From NCBI GenBank assembly GCA_050015455.1, contig JBEKBJ010000098.1, forward strand, positions 1 through 19,667: a DNA stretch of 19,667 nucleotides, read 5' to 3'. Position 1 is the stretch's first letter; the number at the start of each line of letters is the position of its first letter. The DNA is from JAGDMS01 sp050015455 (GTDB lineage: Bacteria > Desulfobacterota > Binatia > HRBIN30). This document shows positions 7,899-14,801 of the stretch, piece after piece. Position numbers and translations under genes: made by a program. A model generated the notes under the pieces. The model was not told where the DNA came from and made no database searches. It saw only the letters and a program-made list of their open reading frames with translations.

Positions 7899-7927
7899 GG
7901 TAGAGACCAGAGCGGTCCACGTGTCAA
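7899..7927 (-). promoter_or_regulatory. Putative promoter for the acylase gene
   Basis: On the minus strand, a perfect TTGACA (7927-7922) is followed after 17 bp by TCTACC (7904-7899), which matches the -10 consensus at three positions. A start site near 7892 would give a ~38-base leader containing the strong ribosome-binding site. The -35 is persuasive and the -10 weak. Confidence 0.45.
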
Positions 7928-7959
7928 CTGCACGCCGCCAGCGTCGCATCAAGACTCCG

Positions 7960-7976
7960 GCAGACGGTGGGTCTGC
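7960..7976 (-). terminator. Putative hairpin downstream of the CysRS-like gene
   Basis: GCAGAC and GTCTGC form a 6-bp perfect stem with a five-base loop, ~30 bp after the CysRS-like stop codon and before the acylase promoter. Only a short TCTT follows a few bases downstream, so it would be a weak intrinsic terminator at best. Confidence 0.35.
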
Positions 7977-8006
7977 GGTCTGCGAGGCTGGTGCGCGCCT
8001 TCGGGT

Positions 8007-9281
8007 TCAGCCAGCCGGCTCGGCGTGCGGCCCCGGCGCCTCGTCGAACGAGAGCACCGCGAGGACACGGTCGGCGCGCTGCAGGAAGTCGAGCGCCAGC
8101 TCGGCGTCGGCACGGACCAGCCCGCCCCCGGCGATGCGGGCGTTGAGCGCGCGCAGCATCGTGAACAGGTGTCCGCGCGCCTGCGGCACCGAGAGGTCCT
8201 CGCGTAGCGCGTCCCAGAAGCCGGCGTCGGCGGCGGCCACCAGGTCGTCCACCTCGCGGTGCGGCTCGCCGTCGGCGCGCACCTGCCGCAGGCTGGCGCA
8301 GAGCCGGTTCAGGCGCGCGAGCTCCCGGCAGGCGGCGTCGAGCCCGTCGAAGGAGAACTCCAGCGGGTGGCGGTAGTGGACGCCGAGGAGGTAATACCGC
8401 ACCTGGCTGCCGGTGTAGCCCCGCCCCAGCAGATCCCGCAGCGTGAGCGCGGTGCCCGCCGAGCGTGACATCTTCTTGCGGTCGCGCAAGACCAGGCCGG
8501 CGTGCAACCACACCCGCGCCAGCGGACGTCCCGTCAGCGCCTGGCAGATGGCGTTCTCGTTCTCGTTGTGGGGGAAGACCAAGTCGTGCCCGCTGGTGTG
8601 GATGTCGAACTCGTCCCCCAGGTAGCGCATCGACATGGCGGCGCACTCGATGTGCCAGCCGGGCCTGACGTTTCCCCACTCGGTGTGATAGGTGATACGA
8701 CGCCGGATCTCGCCCAGGTCGCTGCGCCGCATCAGCGTGAAATCGTGGGCGTCGTCTTTGTCGTAGTAGTCCATGTCGACGGTCGCGCCGGTGCGGATCT
8801 TGCTGCGGTCGACGCCAGACAGGCGGCCGTAGTCGGGGAAGCGGCTGATGTCGAAGTACACCGACCGCTGCCGCTCGTAGGCGACGCCCGCCTGCACTAG
8901 CCGCTGCGCCAGGCGCACCATGTCGTCAACGTGCTCGGTGGCACGCGGGCAGTGGTCGGCGGGGAACATGCGCAGCGCCGCGACGTCGTCGAAGAACTCG
9001 CGGGCGTACTCGCCGGTGAGCTCGCCGAGCGACACCCCGCGCCGCGCCGACTCCGCGATTGTCTTGTCGTCGATGTCCGTGAGGTTCATGACGTGCCGAA
9101 CCTGGTAGCCCTCGTGGGCGAGCAGCCGCTTCAGGATATCGACCGCGAGGAGGCGCCGGATAAGGCCCAAGTGGGCGAACGCGTGCAGCGTTGGCCCGCA
9201 GGTGTAGATGCCGACCCGCCCCGGGACGAGCGGGCGCAGCAGGCACTTCTTCCGCGTGAGAGTGTCGTGCAGCCTCAGCAC
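8007..9281 (-). CDS. Cysteinyl-tRNA-synthetase-like protein lacking the C-terminal anticodon-binding region
   Basis: The 424-residue protein is colinear with class Ia CysRS through the catalytic core: YTCGPT (C28), a HIGH-region AFAHLG, NLTDIDDKTI, GWHIECAAM (C213), FPHNENE (H238, E242) and the KMSKS loop as KKMSRS (269-274). By family knowledge the four zinc ligands of the E. coli enzyme (C28, C209, H234, E238) are matched with a constant offset of four. It should therefore bind cysteine and form Cys-AMP. The chain ends ~14 residues after the helical segment RADRVLAVL, where CysRS normally continues ~60 residues into its anticodon-binding domain. GTG 9281 lies inside the CysM-like stop context (GTGCTGA), with GAGGT upstream, so translation is coupled. 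It may be an unusual CysRS or a non-tRNA cysteine ligase, comparable in idea to MshC. Whether the genome has another full-length cysS cannot be seen. Confidence 0.85.
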   Translation of the reverse strand: MLRLHDTLTRKKCLLRPLVPGRVGIYTCGPTLHAFAHLGLIRRLLAVDILKRLLAHEGYQVRHVMNLTDIDDKTIAESARRGVSLGELTGEYAREFFDDVAALRMFPADHCPRATEHVDDMVRLAQRLVQAGVAYERQRSVYFDISRFPDYGRLSGVDRSKIRTGATVDMDYYDKDDAHDFTLMRRSDLGEIRRRITYHTEWGNVRPGWHIECAAMSMRYLGDEFDIHTSGHDLVFPHNENENAICQALTGRPLARVWLHAGLVLRDRKKMSRSAGTALTLRDLLGRGYTGSQVRYYLLGVHYRHPLEFSFDGLDAACRELARLNRLCASLRQVRADGEPHREVDDLVAAADAGFWDALREDLSVPQARGHLFTMLRALNARIAGGGLVRADAELALDFLQRADRVLAVLSFDEAPGPHAEPAG

Positions 9282-10213
9282 CCGGTGACCTCGAAGAGCG
9301 AGGTAGACAGGTAACGTTCGCCCGAGTCCGGGAGGATCACAACGATCACGCCCTCCTGCAGGCGCGCCGCCAGTCGCAGCGCCGCGCACAGCGCCGCCCC
9401 GGAGCTCATGCCGACGAGCAGCCCCTCGGCACGGGCGGCCCGCCGCGCGGTCTCGAAGGCGTCCTCGTCAGAAATGTTGACCTTCTCGTCGATCAGGCGG
9501 CGGTCGAAGATGCCCGGCACGTATGCCTCCTTGAGGCTCTTCAGCCCCTGGATGCGGTGGCCGAGATACGGCTCGACGGCGGTCACGTGCACCGCGGGGT
9601 TATACTCCTTCAGGCGGCGCGAGCAGCCGACTACTGTCCCGGTGGTGCCGAGCGCCGCAACGAAGTGGGTGACGCGGCCCTCGGTCTGCTCCCAGATCTC
9701 CGGCGCCGTGCCGCTGTAGTGCGCCAGCGGGTTCGCGGGGTTGTTGTACTGGTCGACGAGGCAATAGCGGTCGGCGTCGCGCTCGGCAAGCTCGTAGGCG
9801 CGCTCGATGGCCCCATCGGTGCCGAGCCGACCTTCGGTGAGCAGGAACTCCGCACCGTACGCCGCGAGGATCTTACGCCGCTCGACCGAGACCGCTTCGG
9901 ACATGGTAAGCAGCAGCCGGTAGTTCTTGACGGCGGCGACGAGGGCGAGCCCGATGCCGGTGTTGCCGCTGGTCGCCTCGAGCAGGACGCGGCCGGGGAC
10001 CAGTGCCCCCGAACGCTCCGCCTCCTCGACCATGGAGAGCGCAATGCGATCCTTCACCGACCCGCCCGGGTTGTAGCTCTCGAGCTTGGCCCACACCTCC
10101 ACACTAGCTGGAGACGGCCGGTCGGTTCCCGGGACCACCAGGCGCCGGATGGGCACCACGGGGGTGTTGCCGATCAGCTCGAGCGGACTCTGGTGATATG
10201 AGGCGTGGCGCAT
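9275..10213 (-). CDS. CysM-like PLP-dependent cysteine synthase family protein
   Basis: The 312-residue protein is full length for the fold-type II beta-substitution family. The opening LELIGNTPVV precedes the PLP lysine in NPGGSVKDR (K54). The substrate loop is ATSGNTG (~80-86) and the phosphate-binding loop GTTGT (189-193), followed by MSSGAA and PDSGERYLST. GTTGT instead of GTGGT, with VWAKLE and QYNNPAN, points to the CysM side of the family, whose members make cysteine from O-acetyl- or O-phosphoserine with thiosulfate, sulfide or a carrier thiocarboxylate. The donor cannot be settled here. ATG 10213 is preferred over ATG 10237 because it places the first conserved motif at the usual distance; neither has a clear ribosome-binding site. 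Its stop overlaps the CysRS-like start, making a two-gene unit that diverges from the MATE gene. Confidence 0.88.
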   Translation of the reverse strand: MRHASYHQSPLELIGNTPVVPIRRLVVPGTDRPSPASVEVWAKLESYNPGGSVKDRIALSMVEEAERSGALVPGRVLLEATSGNTGIGLALVAAVKNYRLLLTMSEAVSVERRKILAAYGAEFLLTEGRLGTDGAIERAYELAERDADRYCLVDQYNNPANPLAHYSGTAPEIWEQTEGRVTHFVAALGTTGTVVGCSRRLKEYNPAVHVTAVEPYLGHRIQGLKSLKEAYVPGIFDRRLIDEKVNISDEDAFETARRAARAEGLLVGMSSGAALCAALRLAARLQEGVIVVILPDSGERYLSTSLFEVTGC

Positions 10214-10281
10214 TCTGAGCGTGCGACGATAGCCCATCGATCGACGAATGCAAAGGCGCGGGCACCGACGCGCCGACTCTG

Positions 10282-10307
10282 TCCTCGCGGCTCTGCTGGC
10301 GCGAGGA
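10282..10307 (+). promoter_or_regulatory. Hairpin enclosing the MATE ribosome-binding site
   Basis: TCCTCGCG (10282-10289) and CGCGAGGA (10300-10307) are exact reverse complements, giving an 8-bp GC-rich stem with a ten-base loop. The right arm contains GAGGA, the only good ribosome-binding site for the TTG start at 10313. In mRNA the stem would mask it, suggesting translational control or a low basal rate. Confidence 0.45.
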
Positions 10308-10312
10308 TCACC

Positions 10313-11737
10313 TTGACTTCCACCACCGAATCCGATGACGTGGCCGCGCTCATGGAGGGTGATCCGCCGTCATACGCGTGGACCGTCGAAGCCGCTGCCA
10401 GTTTGCAACAGCAGCGCTCCGATCTGGTCCGCGCGATATGGGCACTCGCCTGGCCCGTCATTTTGACCTTTCTTCTCGAGTCGCTCGTCGGGTTGGTTGA
10501 TACCCTCATGGTCGGGCGGCTCGGTGCCGAGGCGGTGGCGGCGGCGGGCGTCGGGGCACAAATCCTTTCCGCTGTCAGCGTCGCCATGACCGCGGTGGGC
10601 ACCGGTACACTGGCCTTGGTGGCCCGCCACATCGGTGCACGCGAACCGGCGGAGGCCAATCAGGTCCTGCGCCAGTCGGTGATTGCGGCATTTGGGCTGT
10701 CGGTGATTGCCATCGTCCCGGTGATCGTCTTCGCTTTTGATTCCGTGGCGCTGTTCGGGGTCGATGAGGGAGTCGTCGCGCAAGGCGGCGCCTTCGTGCG
10801 GCTGGTGATGTTGTCGATCCCGCAGTCAGCCATCCTCTTCGTCATCGGCTCCGGCCTGCGCGGCGCTGGCGACACGCGCACGCCGCTGCTCATCGGCGTC
10901 ATCGTGAATGTCCTGAACGTCGCCGGCAACTATGTGTTGATTTTCGGCAAGCTGGGACTGCCGGCGTTGGGCGTGCGCGGCTCCGCATTGGCGACGACGA
11001 TCGCTTTCACCGCCGGCAGCGCGCTGGGGTTGCTGCTGCTGGCGCGCGGCCGGCTGGTGCTGGAGATGGGATGGCGTGGACTGCGGCCACACGGTGGCAC
11101 TATTCGCCGCGTGTTGGTGATCGGCTATCCCGCCGCGGGCGAGCAGCTGATCATGCAGATCGGTTTCTTTTTTTATCTCGCTTTTGCTGCGCGCTACGGC
11201 ACGAGCGCGGTGGCTGCCTACTTTATCGGCGTCCGCATTCTCGCGCTCTCGTTCTTGCCGGGGTATGGCTTCGCGGCGGCCGCTGCGGCCCTGGTGGGGC
11301 AGAATCTCGGGGCCCGCCAGCCACAGCTCGCCGAGCGCAGCGGTTGGGAATCGAACCGTCTGGCGATGTATTTGATGTCCGCTTGCGGTATCATCATCTT
11401 CGTTGCGGCGCGGCCGATCGCCGCCCTATTTGTCGATGATGCGAACGTGGTCACCGACGCCGTGTCGTTCATCCGCACGCTGGCCGTGGCGCAACCGCTG
11501 ATGGGGGTTGATTTCACCATCGGGGGCGCACTGCGCGGGGCCGGGGACACGCGCTTTCCGCTGGTGGCCGTGTTCGTCGGTTTCTACGGCTGCCGGCTTG
11601 CATGCGCGTATCTGGCCGTCCTGCTGCACCTCAGTTTGCCATGGGTGTGGTTTGCTTTGATGGGAGACTACATCGCCCGGGCCGCTCTGAAAGCTTGGCG
11701 CTTTCACAGCGGCCATTGGAAGCACATCATCCTCTAG
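10313..11737 (+). CDS. MATE-family multidrug/metabolite efflux protein
   Basis: The 474-residue integral membrane protein carries the internal duplication of MATE antiporters. Each half has the start-of-bundle signature (WPVILTFLLESLVGLVDTLM in the first; YPAAGEQLIMQIGFF in the second) and the conserved loop GAGDTRTPL / GAGDTRFPL. About twelve hydrophobic segments are evident. Family knowledge: Na+- or H+-coupled export of cationic drugs or metabolites across the inner membrane. TTG 10313 is taken as the start because GAGGA (10303-10307) sits at proper spacing and an ATG at 10352 has no ribosome-binding site. This leaves ~35 hydrophilic residues before the first membrane segment, slightly long for the family. 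It diverges from the CysM-like gene across ~100 bp, so shared regulation is possible. Substrate unknown. Confidence 0.9.
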   Translation: MTSTTESDDVAALMEGDPPSYAWTVEAAASLQQQRSDLVRAIWALAWPVILTFLLESLVGLVDTLMVGRLGAEAVAAAGVGAQILSAVSVAMTAVGTGTLALVARHIGAREPAEANQVLRQSVIAAFGLSVIAIVPVIVFAFDSVALFGVDEGVVAQGGAFVRLVMLSIPQSAILFVIGSGLRGAGDTRTPLLIGVIVNVLNVAGNYVLIFGKLGLPALGVRGSALATTIAFTAGSALGLLLLARGRLVLEMGWRGLRPHGGTIRRVLVIGYPAAGEQLIMQIGFFFYLAFAARYGTSAVAAYFIGVRILALSFLPGYGFAAAAAALVGQNLGARQPQLAERSGWESNRLAMYLMSACGIIIFVAARPIAALFVDDANVVTDAVSFIRTLAVAQPLMGVDFTIGGALRGAGDTRFPLVAVFVGFYGCRLACAYLAVLLHLSLPWVWFALMGDYIARAALKAWRFHSGHWKHIIL

Positions 11738-11777
11738 CCCTTGTTTAGCCCGGGCTGGCGAGTCAGAAAAATTCCGC

Positions 11778-11806
11778 TTGACGGGTTCCCGATCCTACCT
11801 TACCCT
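11778..11806 (+). promoter_or_regulatory. Putative promoter before the 11834 gene
   Basis: TTGACG (11778-11783), five of six to consensus, is followed after 17 bp by TACCCT (11801-11806), three of six. A start near 11813 leaves ~20 bases before ATG 11834, enough for the GGGAGG ribosome-binding site. The -35 and spacing are good, the -10 weak. Confidence 0.4.
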
Positions 11807-11833
11807 TTGCTCCGGATGTGGGGAGGAAACGCT

Positions 11834-12484
11834 ATGATTCGAACGGGAGTATGTGTTCTGACCACGGCGCTACTGCTCTTGGCCAGCGGGGCAGGTGCTG
11901 CAATCGGTGACGTGCGCCGAGAGCGGCCGGCGCGCCGGCCATACATCGTCGAGGTTGGCCAGCCTTACGCCATCGGCGTGCAGAAACTCCAATACGAGGT
12001 CGACCATATCAGCGCGTTGAAGGTGTACGTCGAGGAGTACGGCTACCCGGATTACGCCGAGATCCAGGAGATCTCGCCCGAGTGGCCGTGGGCGCCATAC
12101 GAAGTCCGGGTGTATTACATGGCGTGGAACCTCGAGGTGGACTTCGGCCCCGTGTTTGTGTCAGAGGCCACGCCCAACCTGGGAATGCTCAAGTTCAGCG
12201 GTGACATTACCGCCGAGAAGCGGCACGAAATCGAAGTCGTGCTGCAGGCCCGTGAGGCGCCGCCGCCTCCACCTCCGCCTGCCGAGGCACAGGCCGTTCA
12301 GCCCCCGCCACCGACAACTGGAGGCGGGCTCACTGAGTCGCTCGTCGCCCGCATCGAAGCTGCCGCGGAGCGTGCGGCGCAAGCCGCTGACCGCGCCGCC
12401 CAAGATAGCGAAGCGGCAGCACGCGCTGCGGAACGTACCGTCAACATCGTCGACAAAATGGAGCAAGATACCGGCGCCAAATAG
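11834..12484 (+). CDS. Exported protein of unknown family with Pro linker and Ala-rich coiled coil
   Basis: The 216-residue protein starts at ATG 11834 with a strong ribosome-binding site (GGGAGG, ~8 bp upstream). Residues 1-23 are a signal peptide (basic start, LTTALLLLASGAGA) with no lipobox Cys. Residues ~36-140 form a compact, aromatic-rich, mixed alpha/beta domain (RPYIVEVGQPYAIG, YVEEYGYPDYAEIQEI, YEVRVYYMAW) that I do not recognise. Residues 143-165 are a proline-rich spacer containing PPPPPPP. Residues ~166-211 are an Ala/Arg/Glu helix with heptad-like spacing (AERAAQAADRAAQDSEAAAR), likely a coiled coil reminiscent of Lpp-type helices. It is probably periplasmic, with the linker spanning to another partner or surface. 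It seems to be its own transcription unit between the MATE and HTH genes. Confidence 0.75.
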   Translation: MIRTGVCVLTTALLLLASGAGAAIGDVRRERPARRPYIVEVGQPYAIGVQKLQYEVDHISALKVYVEEYGYPDYAEIQEISPEWPWAPYEVRVYYMAWNLEVDFGPVFVSEATPNLGMLKFSGDITAEKRHEIEVVLQAREAPPPPPPPAEAQAVQPPPPTTGGGLTESLVARIEAAAERAAQAADRAAQDSEAAARAAERTVNIVDKMEQDTGAK

Positions 12485-12549
12485 GCAACTACGGTTCCGC
12501 ACACCAGCTTCTGTCGCTGCTCCATATCTAAGCCTGACTGTATTTCCTC

Positions 12550-12587
12550 CGCGACAGCCGCACGATGGCGTCTGTACGGTTGTCGCG
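12550..12587. other. 11-bp imperfect inverted repeat (stem-loop)
   Basis: CGCGACAGCCG (12550-12560) pairs with CGGTTGTCGCG (12577-12587) with a single G-U pair and a 16-base loop. It lies 65 bp after the 11834 gene. No T-run follows, so it may be a factor-dependent terminator structure, a REP-like palindrome or a small structured RNA. The rest of the ~300-bp gap (12485-12786) shows no convincing gene. Confidence 0.4.
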
Positions 12588-12652
12588 CCTCACAGTGACA
12601 CCGGCTCGTGGCATGTCTATTGCTTCTACCCATTGAGTCCAACTGAAAGGCA

Positions 12653-12678
12653 GCGCACCGAAGGAGCGCACCGAAGGA
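12653..12678. repeat. 13-bp tandem repeat, two copies
   Basis: GCGCACCGAAGGA occurs twice head to tail in the gap before the HTH gene, and a partial echo (ACCCGAAGGAG) appears ~60 bp later. Copy number is too low to call a functional array. It could be binding sites for the adjacent DNA-binding protein or simple slippage. Confidence 0.5.
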
Positions 12679-12786
12679 GAACATCCAACACCGGCAATCT
12701 TCCTCTGACACCAATACTGTGCCCGTGTTGCGGTTTGTGACCCGAAGGAGTAAAAGGGTCAAAGGGAAGGTTTAATTGTTTGAGAG

Positions 12787-13821
12787 ATGGAACAACGAGC
12801 CACTCCTTGTATTCCGGAGACGAGATTCCCTCAAGGTGTTGTAACCTCATCTTCCGACTCCGATTTACAGGGCGTCGAAGACAAGTCAGCATCTGCGCGA
12901 ATCGGTGACCTGCCCGCAGAGGTGCTCGCTGAGCTGCACTGGATAGCGAGCGAAGGGAGCCCGAGCCTCAGCCGTCACGCCCGCATCATCTTGGCCAGAA
13001 ACGAAGGCCGAGCGCTGAGCGAGATCGCGCACATTCTGGATGTCGACCGCGCAACCGTCAGGCGCTGGCTCTTGCGCTTTGAGAAGCAGGGTCTGCGTGG
13101 TCTAGTGCACGCTTCGGCCGGCAAGACCCGCAAGCGACGTTTCAACGACACTATACGCGATGCCGTTGCCCGCTTGGCGATGGAGGCGCCGCAGGCAGTC
13201 GGCGAGAGTTTTGCGTATTGGTCGCTGCGGCGGTTACGCGCGCACCTGATCCGCCGCGGCATCGTGCGGCAGATCAGTGTCGAGGGGTTGCGTCAACTGC
13301 TGCGTGGTCTGCCGCTACCCAACGTGTACTGGCACCGCGGCGAGGAACCGTTTGCGGCGCTCAGCGCTGAGGTGCAACGCGGCCTGGAGGTTTTGGTCAG
13401 CGAGGCACGCCCGGACATTGCGCGTCGCGCCCGCGTTGTGCTGGCCCGCAGCCGCGGTTTGAGCGAAGCCGAGGTCGCCAGTGCTCTAGGTATTGGCCGT
13501 AGTTGCGTGCGCCGCTGGTTGCTGCGCTTCCAGCAACACGGCATCCTCGGTTTGCAAATGGCGCGAAGGTCGTCCCACCCGCTCGTCTTCACTGCCGATG
13601 TGCGCGCCGCCATCGTCCGTCACGCGTTGATGGATCCGAGAGAGCTGGGCCGACCACGCCCACGGTGGTCGCTGCGTACGCTGCGTAGCGCGCTGGTCCG
13701 GCAGCGTGTGGTGCGCAAGATCAGCATTCAGCATCTGGGTCGGATTCTGGCTGAAGCCGGTGTATCCCTGCGCGGATTGCCGGTGCCGTTCGCTGAGACG
13801 CGGGTGCCGGCGCGAGGGTAG
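12787..13821 (+). CDS. Tandem-duplicated IS630-type helix-turn-helix protein without a DDE domain
   Basis: The 344-residue protein has two homologous halves, residues ~43-176 and ~192-331, offset by 149-150 residues. Each has a first HTH of the IS630/HTH_23 type (ARIILARNEG...VRRWLLRFEKQGLRGL; ARVVLARSRG...VRRWLLRFQQHGILGL) and a following winged-HTH (WSLRRLR...RQISVEGLRQLL; WSLRTLR...RKISIQHLGRIL). In IS630-family transposases the DDE nuclease follows the second HTH. Here each half ends where that would begin, and no catalytic acidic motif is present. It is therefore probably a DNA-binding protein derived from a transposase, now perhaps a regulator. Residues 1-40 are unrelated and low in structure. 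ATG 12787 lacks a good ribosome-binding site, so the true start could be slightly downstream. Function unknown. Confidence 0.75.
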   Translation: MEQRATPCIPETRFPQGVVTSSSDSDLQGVEDKSASARIGDLPAEVLAELHWIASEGSPSLSRHARIILARNEGRALSEIAHILDVDRATVRRWLLRFEKQGLRGLVHASAGKTRKRRFNDTIRDAVARLAMEAPQAVGESFAYWSLRRLRAHLIRRGIVRQISVEGLRQLLRGLPLPNVYWHRGEEPFAALSAEVQRGLEVLVSEARPDIARRARVVLARSRGLSEAEVASALGIGRSCVRRWLLRFQQHGILGLQMARRSSHPLVFTADVRAAIVRHALMDPRELGRPRPRWSLRTLRSALVRQRVVRKISIQHLGRILAEAGVSLRGLPVPFAETRVPARG

Positions 13822-13857
13822 CGCCCCCTCGCCGTCTTTTCCCGGGCCACTGCGTCC

Positions 13858-13872
13858 GAAGGCTGCGCCTTC
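13858..13872 (+). terminator. Putative intrinsic terminator after the HTH gene
   Basis: GAAGGC-TGC-GCCTTC is a perfect 6-bp stem with a three-base loop, 36 bp past the HTH stop codon, followed by TCTT. It separates the HTH gene from the PAP2 gene, but the T-tract is short. Confidence 0.4.
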
Positions 13873-13910
13873 TCTTGCCTGGGTACGGCTGGGGGTTTAC
13901 TAACAAGCCC

Positions 13911-14801
13911 ATGGAGTATCTCGCCGGCTACGCGGTGTTCCAATGGATCGCCACGTGGGCGAATCCGTATTGCGACGTTTTATTTCGCGCCATCACTGAT
14001 CTCGGCTATCACACGTTTTACTATCTGGTGATCGCGCCGCTGTTCTGGATGGTCGACCGCCGGCGCGCCAGTGTCCTTTTCTTGCTCATTCTTGCTTCAG
14101 GCCTCCTCAACACGGGCGCAAAGTTGCTGGTCCACACGCCCCGCCCGGACCCGCACCTGGCCAGGGTACTTGATTTTCGACCATACGACTCCGGCAGCAA
14201 TGCGTTTCCCAGCGGGCACGCCCAGAACGCGGTGGTGTTTTGGATCTACGTCGCCTGGTGGGTGGGTCGGCGATGGTTTTACGGGCTGGCGCTGGCGCTC
14301 ATAGCACTGATTTCTTTCTCGCGACTGTACCTCGCCGTGCACTTCCCGATCGATATCGTCGGCGGCCTGGTGATTGGGACGGCCATCATGGTTCTGCTGC
14401 CGTCCATTTTCGAACGCTGGTCGCGATCCGAATTTCGCTTGAGCCTCGCCGGCAGCCTCGGTCTGACCGGGGCCTCGGTGGTGTTGGCACTGGCTGCCGG
14501 CGATCGCACACTGGCGGTGATCGGCGGCAGCCTGCTGGGCTTCATGGCCGGAGCCGTTTGGCTGCCGCAGCGGCCGCTGCTCTTCCGTGGTGCGGGCCAA
14601 CCGTGGTTCTGCCTGGCCGGCGGACTCGTGTTGCTTGTCGGGCTGAGTGTGGCCTTTGACGCCTTTCCTACCAGCGTGCCCTTGCTGCTCTACGCTCGCG
14701 TCGCCGTCCTTTGGATCGTCGCGTTGTGGTTCTATCCGCAGCTCATGCGTCGATTCTTGGTGAGCGAGCCGGTCCCGGCGACAACCGATGATCCACGGTG
14801 A
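13911..14801 (+). CDS. PAP2-family membrane phosphatase
   Basis: The 296-residue multi-spanning protein carries the full PAP2 (type 2 phosphatidic acid phosphatase) active-site signature: KX6RP as K71...R78-P79, PSGH at 100-103, and SRxYxxxHxxxD at 137-148 with H144 as the expected nucleophile. Relatives dephosphorylate lipid phosphates such as phosphatidic acid, phosphatidylglycerol phosphate or undecaprenyl pyrophosphate at the outer face of the inner membrane. Four or more further hydrophobic segments follow the core (~170-285), making it longer than minimal PAP2 enzymes, so extra transmembrane helices are present. ATG 13911 is used; an in-frame TTG at 13875 would add 12 residues, and neither has a clear ribosome-binding site. 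Its 3' end overlaps the MoxR-type gene by 14 bp, implying an operon with the next two genes. Confidence 0.88.
   Translation: MEYLAGYAVFQWIATWANPYCDVLFRAITDLGYHTFYYLVIAPLFWMVDRRRASVLFLLILASGLLNTGAKLLVHTPRPDPHLARVLDFRPYDSGSNAFPSGHAQNAVVFWIYVAWWVGRRWFYGLALALIALISFSRLYLAVHFPIDIVGGLVIGTAIMVLLPSIFERWSRSEFRLSLAGSLGLTGASVVLALAAGDRTLAVIGGSLLGFMAGAVWLPQRPLLFRGAGQPWFCLAGGLVLLVGLSVAFDAFPTSVPLLLYARVAVLWIVALWFYPQLMRRFLVSEPVPATTDDPR

Noticed and set aside
7189..8376. 395-codon plus-strand open frame
   Set aside because: It lies antisense to the acylase and CysRS-like genes, has no recognisable domain, and its composition is typical of a shadow frame in high-GC DNA.
8007..9281. Calling the CysRS-like gene mshC (mycothiol ligase)
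   Set aside because: Its motifs are closer to CysRS than to MshC, and no other mycothiol genes are visible. Only the idea of a non-tRNA acceptor is kept.
11736..11756. AGCCC/GGGCT hairpin at the end of the MATE gene as a terminator
   Set aside because: It has a 5-bp stem with an 11-base loop, overlaps the stop codon and has no T-run; too weak to annotate.
12787..13821. A complete IS630-type insertion sequence
   Set aside because: No DDE catalytic region is encoded, and I found no matching terminal inverted repeats or flanking TA duplications by eye.
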